Shown here in pieces: positions 15,739 to 24,087 of a stretch of 64,000 nt of DNA. A program made the translations under genes and the position numbers. This DNA is from Nocardioides sp. LHD-245 (GTDB taxonomy: Bacteria > Actinomycetota > Actinomycetes > Propionibacteriales > Nocardioidaceae): contig NZ_JAVFWN010000009.1 of the NCBI RefSeq assembly GCF_030929495.1, positions 186,001 through 250,000 of the forward strand, written 5' to 3'. Each line of letters opens with the position of its first letter. Position 1 is the stretch's first letter. The notes below the pieces were generated by a model that saw only the letters and a list, made by a program, of their open reading frames with translations, did no database searches and was not told the DNA's origin.

Positions 15739-16782
15739 TCACGCCGCCTCGGGGTCGACCACGAGCACGATCTTCATCGCCTCGTCGGACGACATGAGGC
15801 GGAACGCCCGGTCGTAGTCGTGGAGCGGGATCCGGTGGCTGATGACGGGGTCGAGGCGCAACCGGCCGCCCAGCAGGAAGTTCTCGACCTGGTACCAGGT
15901 CTCGAACATGCGACGCCCGAACACGCCGTGGATGGTGAGGCCCTTGAAGACCACGTCGTTGAGCAGGTCGATCTCGACCGGCTGGGTGGGTACGCCGAGG
16001 AGGGCCGCGGTTCCCCCGCACCGAAGGGACGCCAGTCCCTGGCCGATCGCCGCGGGACTGCCACTCATCTCCAACAGCACGTCGGGACCGCCGTCGACCA
16101 GGCGGCGTGCCTGCTCGGGCCACTCCGGATCCGCAGCCGGCAGGACGTGGTCGGCGCCCATCTCGAGCGCGAGGTCGAGTCGCCGCGGACTGATGTCGGT
16201 GGCGATGATGGTCCCCGCGCCCGCGGCGCGGGCGATGGCGATGGAGATCGCGCCGATCACGCCGGCCCCGGTCACCACGACGCTGCGGCCGGCGACGCCC
16301 GCGGTCATGACCGTGTGCATCGCGTTGCCGATCGGGTCGAGGATCGCCGCGATGTCGTCGGGGATGGACTCGTGGACCGGCCACACGTTCGCCTCCGGCA
16401 GGACGACGTAGTCCGCGAAGCAGCCGTCGACGCCGGCGCCGAGGATGCGCACCTCCTGGCACACGTGGCTGTAGCCGGTGCGACAGGCCTGGCACGACCC
16501 GCAGGCGAAGTGTCCCTCCCCGCTGACCCGCTGTCCCACGCGCACCCGGGCGACCGCGTCCCCGACGGCGGCGACCCGGCCGACGAACTCGTGACCGACC
16601 GTCGTCCCCAGCGTGACGTGGCCGGCGGTCCACGGCGCCCACTCGTAGATCCCCTTGTCGGTGCCGCAGACGCCGGCGTGCGTGACCGCGACCAGCACCT
16701 CGCCGGCACCGGGCTCGGGGACGGGGGCGTCGTACGTCGGGGTGAATCCTGCTGTCGGTTCTGTCTTTCGCAAGGCGAACAT
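15739..16782 (-). CDS. tdh: Zinc-dependent L-threonine 3-dehydrogenase
   Basis: A medium-chain dehydrogenase of 347 residues that oxidises L-threonine to 2-amino-3-ketobutyrate with NAD. The catalytic zinc site is seen as AGVCGTDKGIYEW and GHEFVGRV. The structural zinc site has the four Cys of CGSCQACRTGYSHVC. The coenzyme fold is VVVTGAGVIGAISIAIARAAGA. LDPIGNAMHTV is typical of this branch. It starts 8 bases after the kbl stop, and pairing with kbl makes the threonine assignment much stronger than the sequence alone, since other zinc alcohol or sugar dehydrogenases look similar. Confidence 0.85.
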   Translation of the reverse strand: MFALRKTEPTAGFTPTYDAPVPEPGAGEVLVAVTHAGVCGTDKGIYEWAPWTAGHVTLGTTVGHEFVGRVAAVGDAVARVRVGQRVSGEGHFACGSCQACRTGYSHVCQEVRILGAGVDGCFADYVVLPEANVWPVHESIPDDIAAILDPIGNAMHTVMTAGVAGRSVVVTGAGVIGAISIAIARAAGAGTIIATDISPRRLDLALEMGADHVLPAADPEWPEQARRLVDGGPDVLLEMSGSPAAIGQGLASLRCGGTAALLGVPTQPVEIDLLNDVVFKGLTIHGVFGRRMFETWYQVENFLLGGRLRLDPVISHRIPLHDYDRAFRLMSSDEAMKIVLVVDPEAA

Positions 16783-16790
16783 CGGTCGTA

Positions 16791-17921
16791 TCAGCTCCTG
16801 TGGTCGGGTTCGAGTCGGGCAGCCTCGGCGAAGGCGTCGATCGCTGCGTCGAGGTGGTGGTCGGTGTGCGCCGCCGAGATCTGGACCCGGATCCGAGCCA
16901 TCCCGCGCGGGACGACCGGGTAGCTGAACGCGGCGGTGAAGATCCCGCGGTCACGCAGGACGGCGGCGACGCGGCGGGCTCGCTCGTCGTCACGGATCAT
17001 GACGGGCACGATGGGACCGGGGCTGTCGAGGAGCTCCCAGCCGGTCTCCTCCATGCCGCGGCGGAACCGCGCGACGTTGGCGCGGAGGAGCTCCAGGCGG
17101 CTCAGGTCGTCGCGGATCGACCTGATCGCGGCGACCGCGGCGCCGGCCGAGGCGGCCGGCATCGGACTGGTGAAGATGAAGAACCGGCCGCGGCTCCGCA
17201 CCTCGTCCACGATCGCGGCGGGCCCCGCGAGGAAGCCGCCCAGCCCGGCACCGAGCGCCTTGGCGAACGTGCCGGTGCGCAGGGTCGAGACGGCCGACCC
17301 GTGGTGCTCGACCGAGCCGCGTCCGGTGCGGCCGATGACGCCGATGCCGTGGGAGTCGTCCACGACGAGCTCGGCGCCGAGACGACCGGCGAGAGGCTCC
17401 AGCTGGTCGAGGCGCGCAATCGAGCCCTCCATGCTGAAGACCCCGTCGGTGACGACGAGCGTGCGGTCGGCGCCCGTCAGGTCCGCACCGACCTGCTCGA
17501 GGGAGCCGAGGTCGTCGTGCCGGTACACCCGCGTCCGGCCCCGGGCCAGGCGGCAGCCGTCGACGATGCTCGCGTGGTTGTACTCGTCGCTGACGATCGT
17601 CGACCCCGGCGTGTCCGCGAGGGTCTGGAGGGTGGCGCAGTTCGCGGCGGCGCACGAGTTGAACAGCAGCACCGACTCGCACCCGAGAAAGGCGGTCAGC
17701 TCGTCCGCGAGCTCGCGATGGACCCGGGTGAGCGCGATGCTGGGGTTCAGCCCGAGGCCGCTGCCGTAGGCGTCCAGGGCCCGGTGCGCGCCGGCGAGCA
17801 CCCGTTCGTCGCCGGCCAGCCCGAGGTAGTCGTTGGACGAGAGCATGATCATCTCGCGACCGTCCAGATCGACCCGCCCGGAGAGGCGACCCTCGGCGGT
17901 CGGCCAGTACTGGTCCGTCAT
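16791..17921 (-). CDS. kbl: Glycine C-acetyltransferase (2-amino-3-ketobutyrate CoA ligase)
   Basis: A PLP enzyme of the alpha-oxoamine synthase family, 376 residues from the ATG at 17921 (MTDQYWPTAEG). AGAGGAGCAGG precedes that ATG; the more upstream start at 18017 gives a basic leader without homology. It converts 2-amino-3-ketobutyrate and CoA to glycine and acetyl-CoA. Seen: SSNDYLGLAG, NSCAAANCATLQTLAD, DEYNHASIVDG, VVDDSHGIGVIG (PLP-binding Asp/His) and STLRTGTFAKALGAGLGGF with the Schiff-base Lys. Related KBL/AONS/SPT enzymes are alternatives. The adjacent tdh favours the threonine pathway. Confidence 0.88.
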   Translation of the reverse strand: MTDQYWPTAEGRLSGRVDLDGREMIMLSSNDYLGLAGDERVLAGAHRALDAYGSGLGLNPSIALTRVHRELADELTAFLGCESVLLFNSCAAANCATLQTLADTPGSTIVSDEYNHASIVDGCRLARGRTRVYRHDDLGSLEQVGADLTGADRTLVVTDGVFSMEGSIARLDQLEPLAGRLGAELVVDDSHGIGVIGRTGRGSVEHHGSAVSTLRTGTFAKALGAGLGGFLAGPAAIVDEVRSRGRFFIFTSPMPAASAGAAVAAIRSIRDDLSRLELLRANVARFRRGMEETGWELLDSPGPIVPVMIRDDERARRVAAVLRDRGIFTAAFSYPVVPRGMARIRVQISAAHTDHHLDAAIDAFAEAARLEPDHRS

Positions 17922-18077
17922 TCCTGCTCCTCTGGTGTCCCCGGAGACCGGCGCGCTCGGGCGACCGGCACGTCGCCGCGTGCGGCGTGACGTCCGGGTG
18001 GGTGGGATGGTGCGCAACGTCGCCTCCGGGGTTCGGCCCCCGGGGCGTGGGTACGACGGCCGGTTCGGGCCCGCCGG

Positions 18078-19385
18078 TCACCCCATGACGCTGAAGGTGC
18101 TGTCCCGGTTCACTGGTCGCTTCCTGCTGTAGTGGGACAGGTCGACGGTGTGACCGGTGTTCGGCAGCGTCATCTGCACCGGGTGCGTGTCGTGGTCGCG
18201 CCCCGCCTCGCACGACGCGACGATCGCCGCCAGCACGTCGCCGATGACCGGGGCGTTCTTGAACTGGTTGCCGCTCGTGCCGATCGCGACGTAGTAGCCG
18301 CGGAGGGCCGTCTTGTCGTAGATCGGGATCCAGTCGTCGGCGACGTCGTAGACGCCGGCGATGCCGCGGGGCACGTTCGGCACCGCGAGCGACGGCACCC
18401 GCCGGGCGGCGCGGAACACCTGGGCGTCGAAGACCGACTTGGTCGGACCGTGGTTGTAGTCGTCCGGATCGTCGAGCCACTCCATCGGGTCGCAGGCGGG
18501 CTCCGTGCCACCGATGAGGAGGTCGCCGTTCGGCGTGCCGCGGAAGTAGGTGCCCAGGTCGAGGTCGCCGACGAGGGGGACCAGCCGGTCCGCCCCGGAG
18601 CCCGCGGGCGCGGCGACCTGGTGGACCTCCTGGCGCATCGGCCGTGTGCCGACGTTGAAGTCGTCGGCCACGCCGGCGAGCGCGTTGACGACCGCCGAGT
18701 GCGGGCCGGCGGCGTTGACGACGATCCGGGCCGGCACCGTCACGCCGCCCTCGACCTCCACGCCGGTGACGACTCCGTCGACCCGCCGGATGCCGGTCAC
18801 GGTCGTCCGGAGCCGGAGCTCTGCCCCGTGCCGGCGCGCGGCGCTCATCAGGTTGTGGGCGGCGAGGGCCGGGTCGTCGACGAAGCCGTTGTCGGGCATC
18901 CAGTATCCCCCGACCTCACCGTCGGGGTCCGCCCAGAAGGCCGGGTCCTCGACCCGCTTGGGCGGGTAGTGGTGCGCCGGGTCGAGCATCGGCAGCCGCG
19001 ACCGTAGCGTGGCCGCGTCCCACCGCTCGTAGGGGATCCCCGCCCGATCGAACAGGGCGAGCACGCGCCGGGCGTCCTGGTCCGGCGAGTCCAGGACCAC
19101 CCCGCCCGTCTTGACGAACCGGGCCATCCCCGCCTCGTCGACCGCACCGAGATGGTCCGCCCAGGCCTCCCACCTCGTGTACGCCTCCCAGGCGAGGGCG
19201 ACGCCCTCCCAGGTGGAGTAGTTGAACCGGATGTTGGCCGAGGAGGCACTGGTGGAGCCGCTGCCCACCGCGCCCGAGCGGTCGAGGACGCAGACCCGAT
19301 AGCCGTCGCGGGCGAGGGCGTGGGCGATCGAGCAGCCGACGACTCCGGCCCCGATGATGGCAGCGTCGTACGCAGTGTGTTCCAT
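18078..19385 (-). CDS. FAD-dependent amine/D-amino-acid oxidoreductase (DAO fold)
   Basis: A 435-residue flavoprotein of the DAO family (sarcosine, glycine or D-amino acid oxidases and dehydrogenases). It starts MEHTAYDAAIIGAGVVGCSIAHALARDGY, a textbook GxGxxG fold, followed by GSGSTSASSANIRFNYST, near where FAD-anchored members carry their motif. Later segments are VVNAAGPHS, RQEVHQVAAP and DDWIPIYDKTALRGYYVAIGTSGNQFKNAPVIG. GAGGAAT precedes the ATG. It lies between the importer genes and kbl/tdh. In that setting glycine, an N-methylated amino acid or a D-amino acid is the likely substrate. Confidence 0.82.
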   Translation of the reverse strand: MEHTAYDAAIIGAGVVGCSIAHALARDGYRVCVLDRSGAVGSGSTSASSANIRFNYSTWEGVALAWEAYTRWEAWADHLGAVDEAGMARFVKTGGVVLDSPDQDARRVLALFDRAGIPYERWDAATLRSRLPMLDPAHHYPPKRVEDPAFWADPDGEVGGYWMPDNGFVDDPALAAHNLMSAARRHGAELRLRTTVTGIRRVDGVVTGVEVEGGVTVPARIVVNAAGPHSAVVNALAGVADDFNVGTRPMRQEVHQVAAPAGSGADRLVPLVGDLDLGTYFRGTPNGDLLIGGTEPACDPMEWLDDPDDYNHGPTKSVFDAQVFRAARRVPSLAVPNVPRGIAGVYDVADDWIPIYDKTALRGYYVAIGTSGNQFKNAPVIGDVLAAIVASCEAGRDHDTHPVQMTLPNTGHTVDLSHYSRKRPVNRDSTFSVMG

Positions 19386-19471
19386 GGAAGATTCCTCGAT
19401 GGTTCGAGTGGGATCGGCCCGAGAGAGGCCGAGACGTCGGGAGGTCGCGCCGGGCGCGACGTGGCGATCGG

Positions 19472-20317
19472 CTAGGAGCCGGGACCGGCCAGGGCGGGGT
19501 CCATGCCGTTGTCCTCCAGCGCGGCCGCGACGGTGCCGTCGGCGATCAGCGTCTTGATGTCGTCGTCGATCGCCGCGATCAGGTCGGTCTCGTCCTTGGG
19601 CAGGGCGATGACCACGTGGTTCTGCGTCGCCGAGGCGGCGATCTCCGGCGTCGCCTGGAAGGCCGTCGTCTTGAGACCGGAGTCCTGCGCGGCCCGGTAG
19701 CCGGCCTCGGCACTGGTGAGGACCGCCGCGTCGACGCGACCGTTCTTCACGTCCGTGAGGAGGCTCGCGGAGTCCTGGTAGAGCTTGACGTTGTCGGCTC
19801 CGAGCTCCTTCTGGAAGTCCTCGTTCCACAGGTAGCCCTGGATCACTCCCACGGTCTTGCCCTGCAGGTCGTCGAGAGTCCCGCTGAGACCGTCCTTCGA
19901 CAGCAACGCCATGCCGTCGCGGTACATCGGCGCGCTCAGGCCCAGCGTCTGGGCTCGTTCCTCGGTGTAGTAGATCCCACCGACGACGAGGTCGGCCCGG
20001 CCGGCCTCGATGCTGGCGAGGCCCGCCGCGGCCGAGACGGACTGCTCCTTCAGCTCGAGGCACTCCAGCTTGGCGATCTCTTTCACGATCGCGCCCTCGA
20101 CGCCTCCGTAGGTGGCGCCTTCCTTGGTCGTGTAGGGCGGCGTGACGTAGACGAGGACGTTGAGCTGGCCCTGGGAGAGGGTCGGCACGTCCGGGTGGGC
20201 GGGCTTGCACCCCGCGGGCGGGGACGACGTCCCCGGCTCGTCGGAGGTGCCGCAGCCGCCGGCCACGGCGACCAGCAGGCCGCAGGCGAGGACAGCAAGG
20301 GGGCGACGCATCTTCAT
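19472..20317 (-). CDS. Amino-acid ABC transporter substrate-binding lipoprotein
   Basis: A 281-residue solute-binding protein of family 3 (SBP_bac_3). Signal and lipobox VAGGC give lipid attachment at about Cys22. The mature part has the family pattern VYVTPPYTTKEGATYGGVEGAIVKEIA, GLASIEAGRADLVVGGIYYTEERAQ, GKTVGVIQGYLWNEDF, LLTDVKNGRVDAAVL and a C-terminal ALPKDETDLIAAIDDDIKTLIADG. The start overlaps the permease stop by 4 bases. It delivers a polar amino acid to the two permeases encoded just upstream. Threonine or the FAD enzyme's substrate is the natural guess. Confidence 0.88.
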   Translation of the reverse strand: MKMRRPLAVLACGLLVAVAGGCGTSDEPGTSSPPAGCKPAHPDVPTLSQGQLNVLVYVTPPYTTKEGATYGGVEGAIVKEIAKLECLELKEQSVSAAAGLASIEAGRADLVVGGIYYTEERAQTLGLSAPMYRDGMALLSKDGLSGTLDDLQGKTVGVIQGYLWNEDFQKELGADNVKLYQDSASLLTDVKNGRVDAAVLTSAEAGYRAAQDSGLKTTAFQATPEIAASATQNHVVIALPKDETDLIAAIDDDIKTLIADGTVAAALEDNGMDPALAGPGS

Positions 20318-21045
20318 CGTTCTCTCCGTTCAGAGGTGGTTTCCCACGAGGGGTTGGTCCGGTCCGGCCGCTCCGGTGGGAGCGCGGCTCCGGCGACGGT
20401 CGGGGCGCGCCGCGGCCAGCGAGCACGCATCAACGCGACGGCGGCGAGCGAGATGGCGCCGTACACGAGCCCGGCCAGGGTCAGCGTCGCGGTGAACTGG
20501 TAGGTGATCGACGCCTGGCTGTAGGCGCGACTGAGCAGCTCGGGCACCGACACCGCGAAGGCGAGCGAGGTCCCCTGGTAGAGCAGGATGCAGAAGCCGA
20601 CCAGAGGCGGGACCACGACGCGGATCGCCTGGGGCAGCACCACCAGCCGCAGCTCCTTGCCGTGGCTGAGGCCCAGGGCCTGACAGGCTTCGCGGTGTCC
20701 GACGGGAATCGAGTTGATCCCCGCGCGGAAGATGTCCGCCGTGTAGGCCGATGTCGTGAACGCGAGAGCGATCGCCGCGCACGCGAAGCTGCTCCAGGTG
20801 AGGCTGAGCTGCGGGAGCCCGTAGTAGACGAAGTACAGCACGACGAGCGCCGGCGCGCCGCGCCCGACCTCCACCAGCAGGATCGCCGGCCAGCGGACCG
20901 CCCGCCGTCGCGCGGTCATCGCCAAGGCCAGGGCCAACCCGAGGGGCAGGCCCAGGAGGAGACTCACCCCGGTCAGCTGCAGGGTGACGACCAATCCGTC
21001 GAGGAAGTCCGGCAGGTAGTCCTGCCACTCGTTCAGCATCGACAT
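20314..21045 (-). CDS. Amino-acid ABC transporter permease (second)
   Basis: A HisM/GlnP-type inner-membrane subunit of 243 residues from the ATG at 21045 (MSMLNEWQDYLPDFLDGLVVTLQLTGVS). Five or so membrane segments are visible. The family signatures include TSAYTADIFRAGINSIPVGHREACQALGL (contact loop to the ATPase) and PQAIRVVVPPLVGF. The last ~30 residues are a charged Arg/Pro-rich tail beyond the usual end. It begins 2 bases after the first permease ends and overlaps the binding-protein start by 4 bases, so the importer genes are tightly coupled. Confidence 0.88.
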   Translation of the reverse strand: MSMLNEWQDYLPDFLDGLVVTLQLTGVSLLLGLPLGLALALAMTARRRAVRWPAILLVEVGRGAPALVVLYFVYYGLPQLSLTWSSFACAAIALAFTTSAYTADIFRAGINSIPVGHREACQALGLSHGKELRLVVLPQAIRVVVPPLVGFCILLYQGTSLAFAVSVPELLSRAYSQASITYQFTATLTLAGLVYGAISLAAVALMRARWPRRAPTVAGAALPPERPDRTNPSWETTSERRER

Positions 21046-21047
21046 GG

Positions 21048-21695
21048 TCAGACCCCCACCAGTCGTCGCGACAGCACCCGGTCGGCGGCCCGTGCCACCA
21101 GGGCGAAGGGGACGCCGAGGGCGATGTAGAGCAGTCCCGCGACGGTGAAGTTCCCGAGTCCGTTGAGGTCCTGCTGGGTGAGCTGCACGGCGTGGAAGGT
21201 GATGTCGGTGGCACCGATCACGGAGGCGATGGCGCTGTCCTTGAGCAGCGCGATCGCGAAGGTCGCCATCGGCGGCACGACCACGACCAGGGCCTGCGGG
21301 AGGATCACGCGCGCATAGGTCTGGGCACGCGGCAGGGCCAGGGCCCGGGTCGCCTCCCACTGGCCGACGGGGACCGCGTCAAGCCCGGCCCGGTAGGCCT
21401 CCGACAGGTGCGCGGCGTAGATGAGTCCCAAGCCGATCACCGCCGCCTGGAGGGTGGTCAGCCGGACCTGGTCGGTGCTGCCCAGGGAGTAGTAGATGAG
21501 GAACAGCCAGACGATCGGCGGGACCGCACGGAGGACCTCGACGACGACCACGGCGGGCAGCCGCACCAGCCAGAGCTCGGAGCGGCGCAGGACGGCCAGG
21601 GGAAGACCGAGGACGGCGGCCACGACGAACGACGCGAGCGTGATCCCGATCGTCTGGGGGATGCCGGCGGCGAGCTCGCTGAGGATCGTGCTCAC
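21048..21695 (-). CDS. Amino-acid ABC transporter permease (first)
   Basis: A 215-residue HisQ/GlnP-type permease starting at the GTG at 21695 (VSTILSELAAGIPQTIGITLASFVVAAVLG), 2 bases after the ATPase stop. Membrane helices and the coupling motif AAHLSEAYRAGLDAVPVGQWEATRALAL are clear, followed by LPQALVVVVPPMATFAIALLKD and a C-terminal hydrophobic segment. Two non-identical permeases imply a heterodimeric channel, as in polar amino-acid importers. Longer upstream readings in this frame run through the ATPase gene and are antisense artefacts of high GC. Confidence 0.88.
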   Translation of the reverse strand: MSTILSELAAGIPQTIGITLASFVVAAVLGLPLAVLRRSELWLVRLPAVVVVEVLRAVPPIVWLFLIYYSLGSTDQVRLTTLQAAVIGLGLIYAAHLSEAYRAGLDAVPVGQWEATRALALPRAQTYARVILPQALVVVVPPMATFAIALLKDSAIASVIGATDITFHAVQLTQQDLNGLGNFTVAGLLYIALGVPFALVARAADRVLSRRLVGV

Positions 21696-21697
21696 GG

Positions 21698-22447
21698 CTA
21701 CCGGTTCCGGACCGCGTTGAGGAAGCGCTGGGTGCGCGGGTGCTGGGGATCGCGCATCAGCTTGCCGGCGGCGTTCTGCTCGACGATGCGGCCGTCCGCC
21801 ATGAAGACCACGCGATCGGCGACGTCCTCCGCGAAGTGCATCTCGTGCGTGACGACGACCATCGTCATCCCCTCCGCGGCGAGGGATCGCATGGTGGCCA
21901 GGACCTCGGCGCCGAGCTCCGGATCGAGCGCCGACGTCGGCTCGTCGAAGAGCATCACCTTCGGCTCCATCGCCAGCGCACGGGCGATCGCGATCCGTTG
22001 CTGCTGTCCGCCCGAGCACTTCCCGGGCTTCACGTGGGCGTGGTCGGCGAGACCGACATGCGTCAGCTGCTGCATCGCCCGCTCCCGCGCCTGCGCCGGC
22101 GGCACGCCGAGGGTGTGGACCGGCGCGAGCATGACGTTCTGCAGCGCGGTGAGGTGCGGGAACAGGTTGAACGACTGGAAGACCATCCCGACGTCGCGGC
22201 GCAGCGCGTCCAGGCTGCGGCGCGAGCCGCCGACCTCGGCGCCCTCGAGCAGGACCCGCCCCTTGCTGGGCGGCTCCAGGAAGTTGATCGCGCGCAGCAG
22301 GCTGCTCTTGCCGGCCCCACTCGGACCGATCAGGGCGACCACCTCGCCGCTCGCCACCTCCAGCGAGACGTCGTGGACGACCTCGTGGTGCCGGTAGGCG
22401 ACGCAGACGCCGTCGAGGGCGAGCAGCGGTCGCGACTCCGCGGTCAT
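21698..22447 (-). CDS. Amino-acid ABC transporter ATP-binding protein
   Basis: A GlnQ-type ATPase of 249 residues from the ATG at 22447 (MTAESRPLLALDGVCVAY); a further in-frame ATG at 22513 is less likely. It has Walker A GPSGAGKSS, the Q-loop GMVFQSFNLFPHLTALQNV, the signature CSGGQQQRIAIARALA (Cys instead of Leu at its first position), Walker B VMLFDEPTSALDPE and the switch His in VVVTHEMHFAEDVAD. It is the first gene of the importer/threonine unit. The next gene upstream on the same strand is the PucR regulator. Confidence 0.92.
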   Translation of the reverse strand: MTAESRPLLALDGVCVAYRHHEVVHDVSLEVASGEVVALIGPSGAGKSSLLRAINFLEPPSKGRVLLEGAEVGGSRRSLDALRRDVGMVFQSFNLFPHLTALQNVMLAPVHTLGVPPAQARERAMQQLTHVGLADHAHVKPGKCSGGQQQRIAIARALAMEPKVMLFDEPTSALDPELGAEVLATMRSLAAEGMTMVVVTHEMHFAEDVADRVVFMADGRIVEQNAAGKLMRDPQHPRTQRFLNAVRNR

Positions 22448-22647
22448 GACGTGACCACGCGCGGGCTCGGGGCACCGACCGACACCGGACCACGGGGGTG
22501 GTCGTCGTACCAACGCTTCATCGATTCCTACCTCCGCCGCCTGATCGGTGACTCAGTATGGAGAGGACGTCGCGCGCGTTGCTATGCACAAATGCCAACT
22601 GCTCGGGCTCTGCCTGTCGGCAGATGAAGACTGGTCCGGCGCCGCGC
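22448..22647 (-). other. Gap between PucR gene and importer operon (probable operon promoter)
   Basis: 200 bases lie between the PucR stop and the ATPase start. They are locally less GC-rich around 22550-22620 than the flanks, which fits a promoter for the importer operon. No perfect long palindrome and no riboswitch core was recognised. The precise promoter cannot be assigned by eye. Confidence 0.4.
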
Positions 22648-23874
22648 CTAGGCAGTGCTCTCCGCGAGTCGCATCAGCTTCAGGCCCAGGTGGAGGGTGA
22701 GGCGGTCGCGGCCGTCATCGAAGTCGAGTCCGGTCAGCTCCTCGATCCGGGCGAGTCGCTGGTACAGCGTGGCTCGGTGGATGTGCAGTGCCTGCGCCGC
22801 GCGCTGGACGTTGCCGGCGAGGTCCAGGAAGGTCTCGGCCGTGGACAGCAGGACCTCGCCGTGCTTGGTGGAGGCCATGCCCGCCAGCGGAGCGAGGTGC
22901 GGTCCCAGCGCCGGGTCCTGGGGATCGAGCTTCGCCAGGAGCCCGTACACGCCCAGCGAGTCCCAGGTCACCACCTCGCCCAGACCGGGCAGGAACCGCG
23001 CGGCTCGAACCGCGATCAGCGCCTGCTGGTAGGAGCGGTGCGCACCGACGACGTCGGCCTGCCGGGCGCCGACGCCCACGAGCAGCCCCACGCCCAGCCG
23101 CTCGGCGATGCTGCCGACGAGGGGGCGCACCACGGACAGCGCCGCATCGGCCGCGTCGTCGCGGGTGTGGGCGACGAGGACGACGAGGTCGTGGGTCCTC
23201 GGCAGGCACAGGATCGCGGGGTCGGTGCCCATGCTCGTGGCGTGCTGGGCCGCCTGCGCCAGACCGGAGGCGGACCCGCCGTGCTCCTCCGGCAGGTCCG
23301 CGGGACGGACGACGTTCACGCTCACCGCCGCGGTCGGCGTCAGCAGCTCCTCGTCGATGGCCTCCAGCCGGGCCGCGACCCGCGTCGGCTCGTCCGCCGA
23401 GATCAGGTCGCGCACGAGCGCATTGCAGCGCGCCTGCCGCCGCTGCATGAACAGGTCGCGTCGGTACAGGATCATGCCGGCCTGGTCGGCGACGAGCGCG
23501 GTCTCCCGAAGGTCGTCGTCCGTGACGCGCCCGTCGTCGATGAGCCACAGATACCCGAGGAGCAACCCGGCACAGCGCACCGGCGCACAGACCCGGTCCT
23601 TCGCGCCGATCTCGGCGGGCGTCGCGATGCGGCGCGGCCCCTCGTACTCCGCGATGCCCAGGGAGAGCACCCATGCCCGCAGCTCGGGATCGACACCCCG
23701 TCCGAGCACCGACTGCACCCGCACCGGATCCTCGTCACCGAAGTGACGGCTCGCGACGATCAGGCTCAGGGCGGGGTCGTCGAGAGCGACCGATCGCTGC
23801 AGGCGCTCCGCCAGCACGTCGACGAGCTCCTGCAGCTCCTCGGACCTCAGGAGGGACCCGGCACCGGTCGACAC
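22648..23874 (-). CDS. PucR-family transcriptional regulator
   Basis: A 408-residue activator-type regulator. The N-terminal two thirds form a sensory region (about 1-150, GAF-like: GAKDRVCAPVRCAGLLLGYLWLIDDG) and a GGDEF-like middle domain (about 180-320). The C-terminal HTH_30 domain is AGNVQRAAQALHIHRATLYQRLARIEELTGLDFDDG (about 355-390). PucR relatives control purine, amino-acid or aromatic catabolism and usually respond to the substrate. Here the gene precedes the amino-acid importer/FAD oxidoreductase/kbl/tdh genes on the same strand and is divergent from the D-lactate-dehydrogenase-like gene. Either could be its target. Confidence 0.88.
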   Translation of the reverse strand: MSTGAGSLLRSEELQELVDVLAERLQRSVALDDPALSLIVASRHFGDEDPVRVQSVLGRGVDPELRAWVLSLGIAEYEGPRRIATPAEIGAKDRVCAPVRCAGLLLGYLWLIDDGRVTDDDLRETALVADQAGMILYRRDLFMQRRQARCNALVRDLISADEPTRVAARLEAIDEELLTPTAAVSVNVVRPADLPEEHGGSASGLAQAAQHATSMGTDPAILCLPRTHDLVVLVAHTRDDAADAALSVVRPLVGSIAERLGVGLLVGVGARQADVVGAHRSYQQALIAVRAARFLPGLGEVVTWDSLGVYGLLAKLDPQDPALGPHLAPLAGMASTKHGEVLLSTAETFLDLAGNVQRAAQALHIHRATLYQRLARIEELTGLDFDDGRDRLTLHLGLKLMRLAESTA

Positions 23875-23891
23875 CGGGCAACCCTAGATGA

Positions 23892-24041
23892 TTGATTCCA
23901 AGGTCTCGCACGCTCCGCGACGCTCACCACGCACGCTGACGGCGTCGCCAACGCTCGACGTACGCCCGGTATGCCATCGCGTCGGCGCCTTGTCATCGCA
24001 CGCGTTGAGCGCCGCTCGCTTGCACGATCCCTTGGAATCAA
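23892..24041. repeat. 12-bp inverted repeats flanking the PucR/FAD-FeS intergenic region
   Basis: TTGATTCCAAGG at 23892-23903 and its exact complement CCTTGGAATCAA at 24030-24041 are separated by 126 bases. They lie in the gap between the divergent PucR gene and the FAD/Fe-S oxidoreductase gene. The spacing of about 13 helical turns would suit two operator half-sites with looping, or they may bound a small insertion. Confidence 0.6.
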
Positions 24042-24074
24042 CCATCTGGCCGCCGACGGCCCGGGCCGAGCCGA

Positions 24075-24080
24075 TAGATT
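24075..24080 (+). promoter_or_regulatory. -10 element of a probable leaderless promoter
   Basis: TAGATT ends 7 bases before the GTG start of the FAD/Fe-S oxidoreductase gene, and no Shine-Dalgarno sequence lies between. This spacing is typical of leaderless actinobacterial transcripts and supports the GTG at 24088 over the upstream ATG at 23971. Confidence 0.55.
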
Positions 24081-24087
24081 TCAGCCT

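Noticed and set aside
17922..18077. Possible glycine riboswitch upstream of kbl, suggested by the glycine-producing genes
   Set aside because: The conserved glycine aptamer core was not found on the minus strand. The two hairpins present are ordinary GC-rich stems.
21048..22493. A 481-residue fusion of permease with an upstream region
   Set aside because: The N-terminal part is antisense-like, low-complexity text overlapping the ATPase gene. The true permease starts at the GTG at 21695, 2 bases after the ATPase stop.
23971..24087. Upstream ATG for the FAD/Fe-S oxidoreductase
   Set aside because: The extra 39 residues are Arg-rich and unlike the family, and they contain one arm of the 12-bp inverted repeat. 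The GTG at 24088 follows a -10 element.
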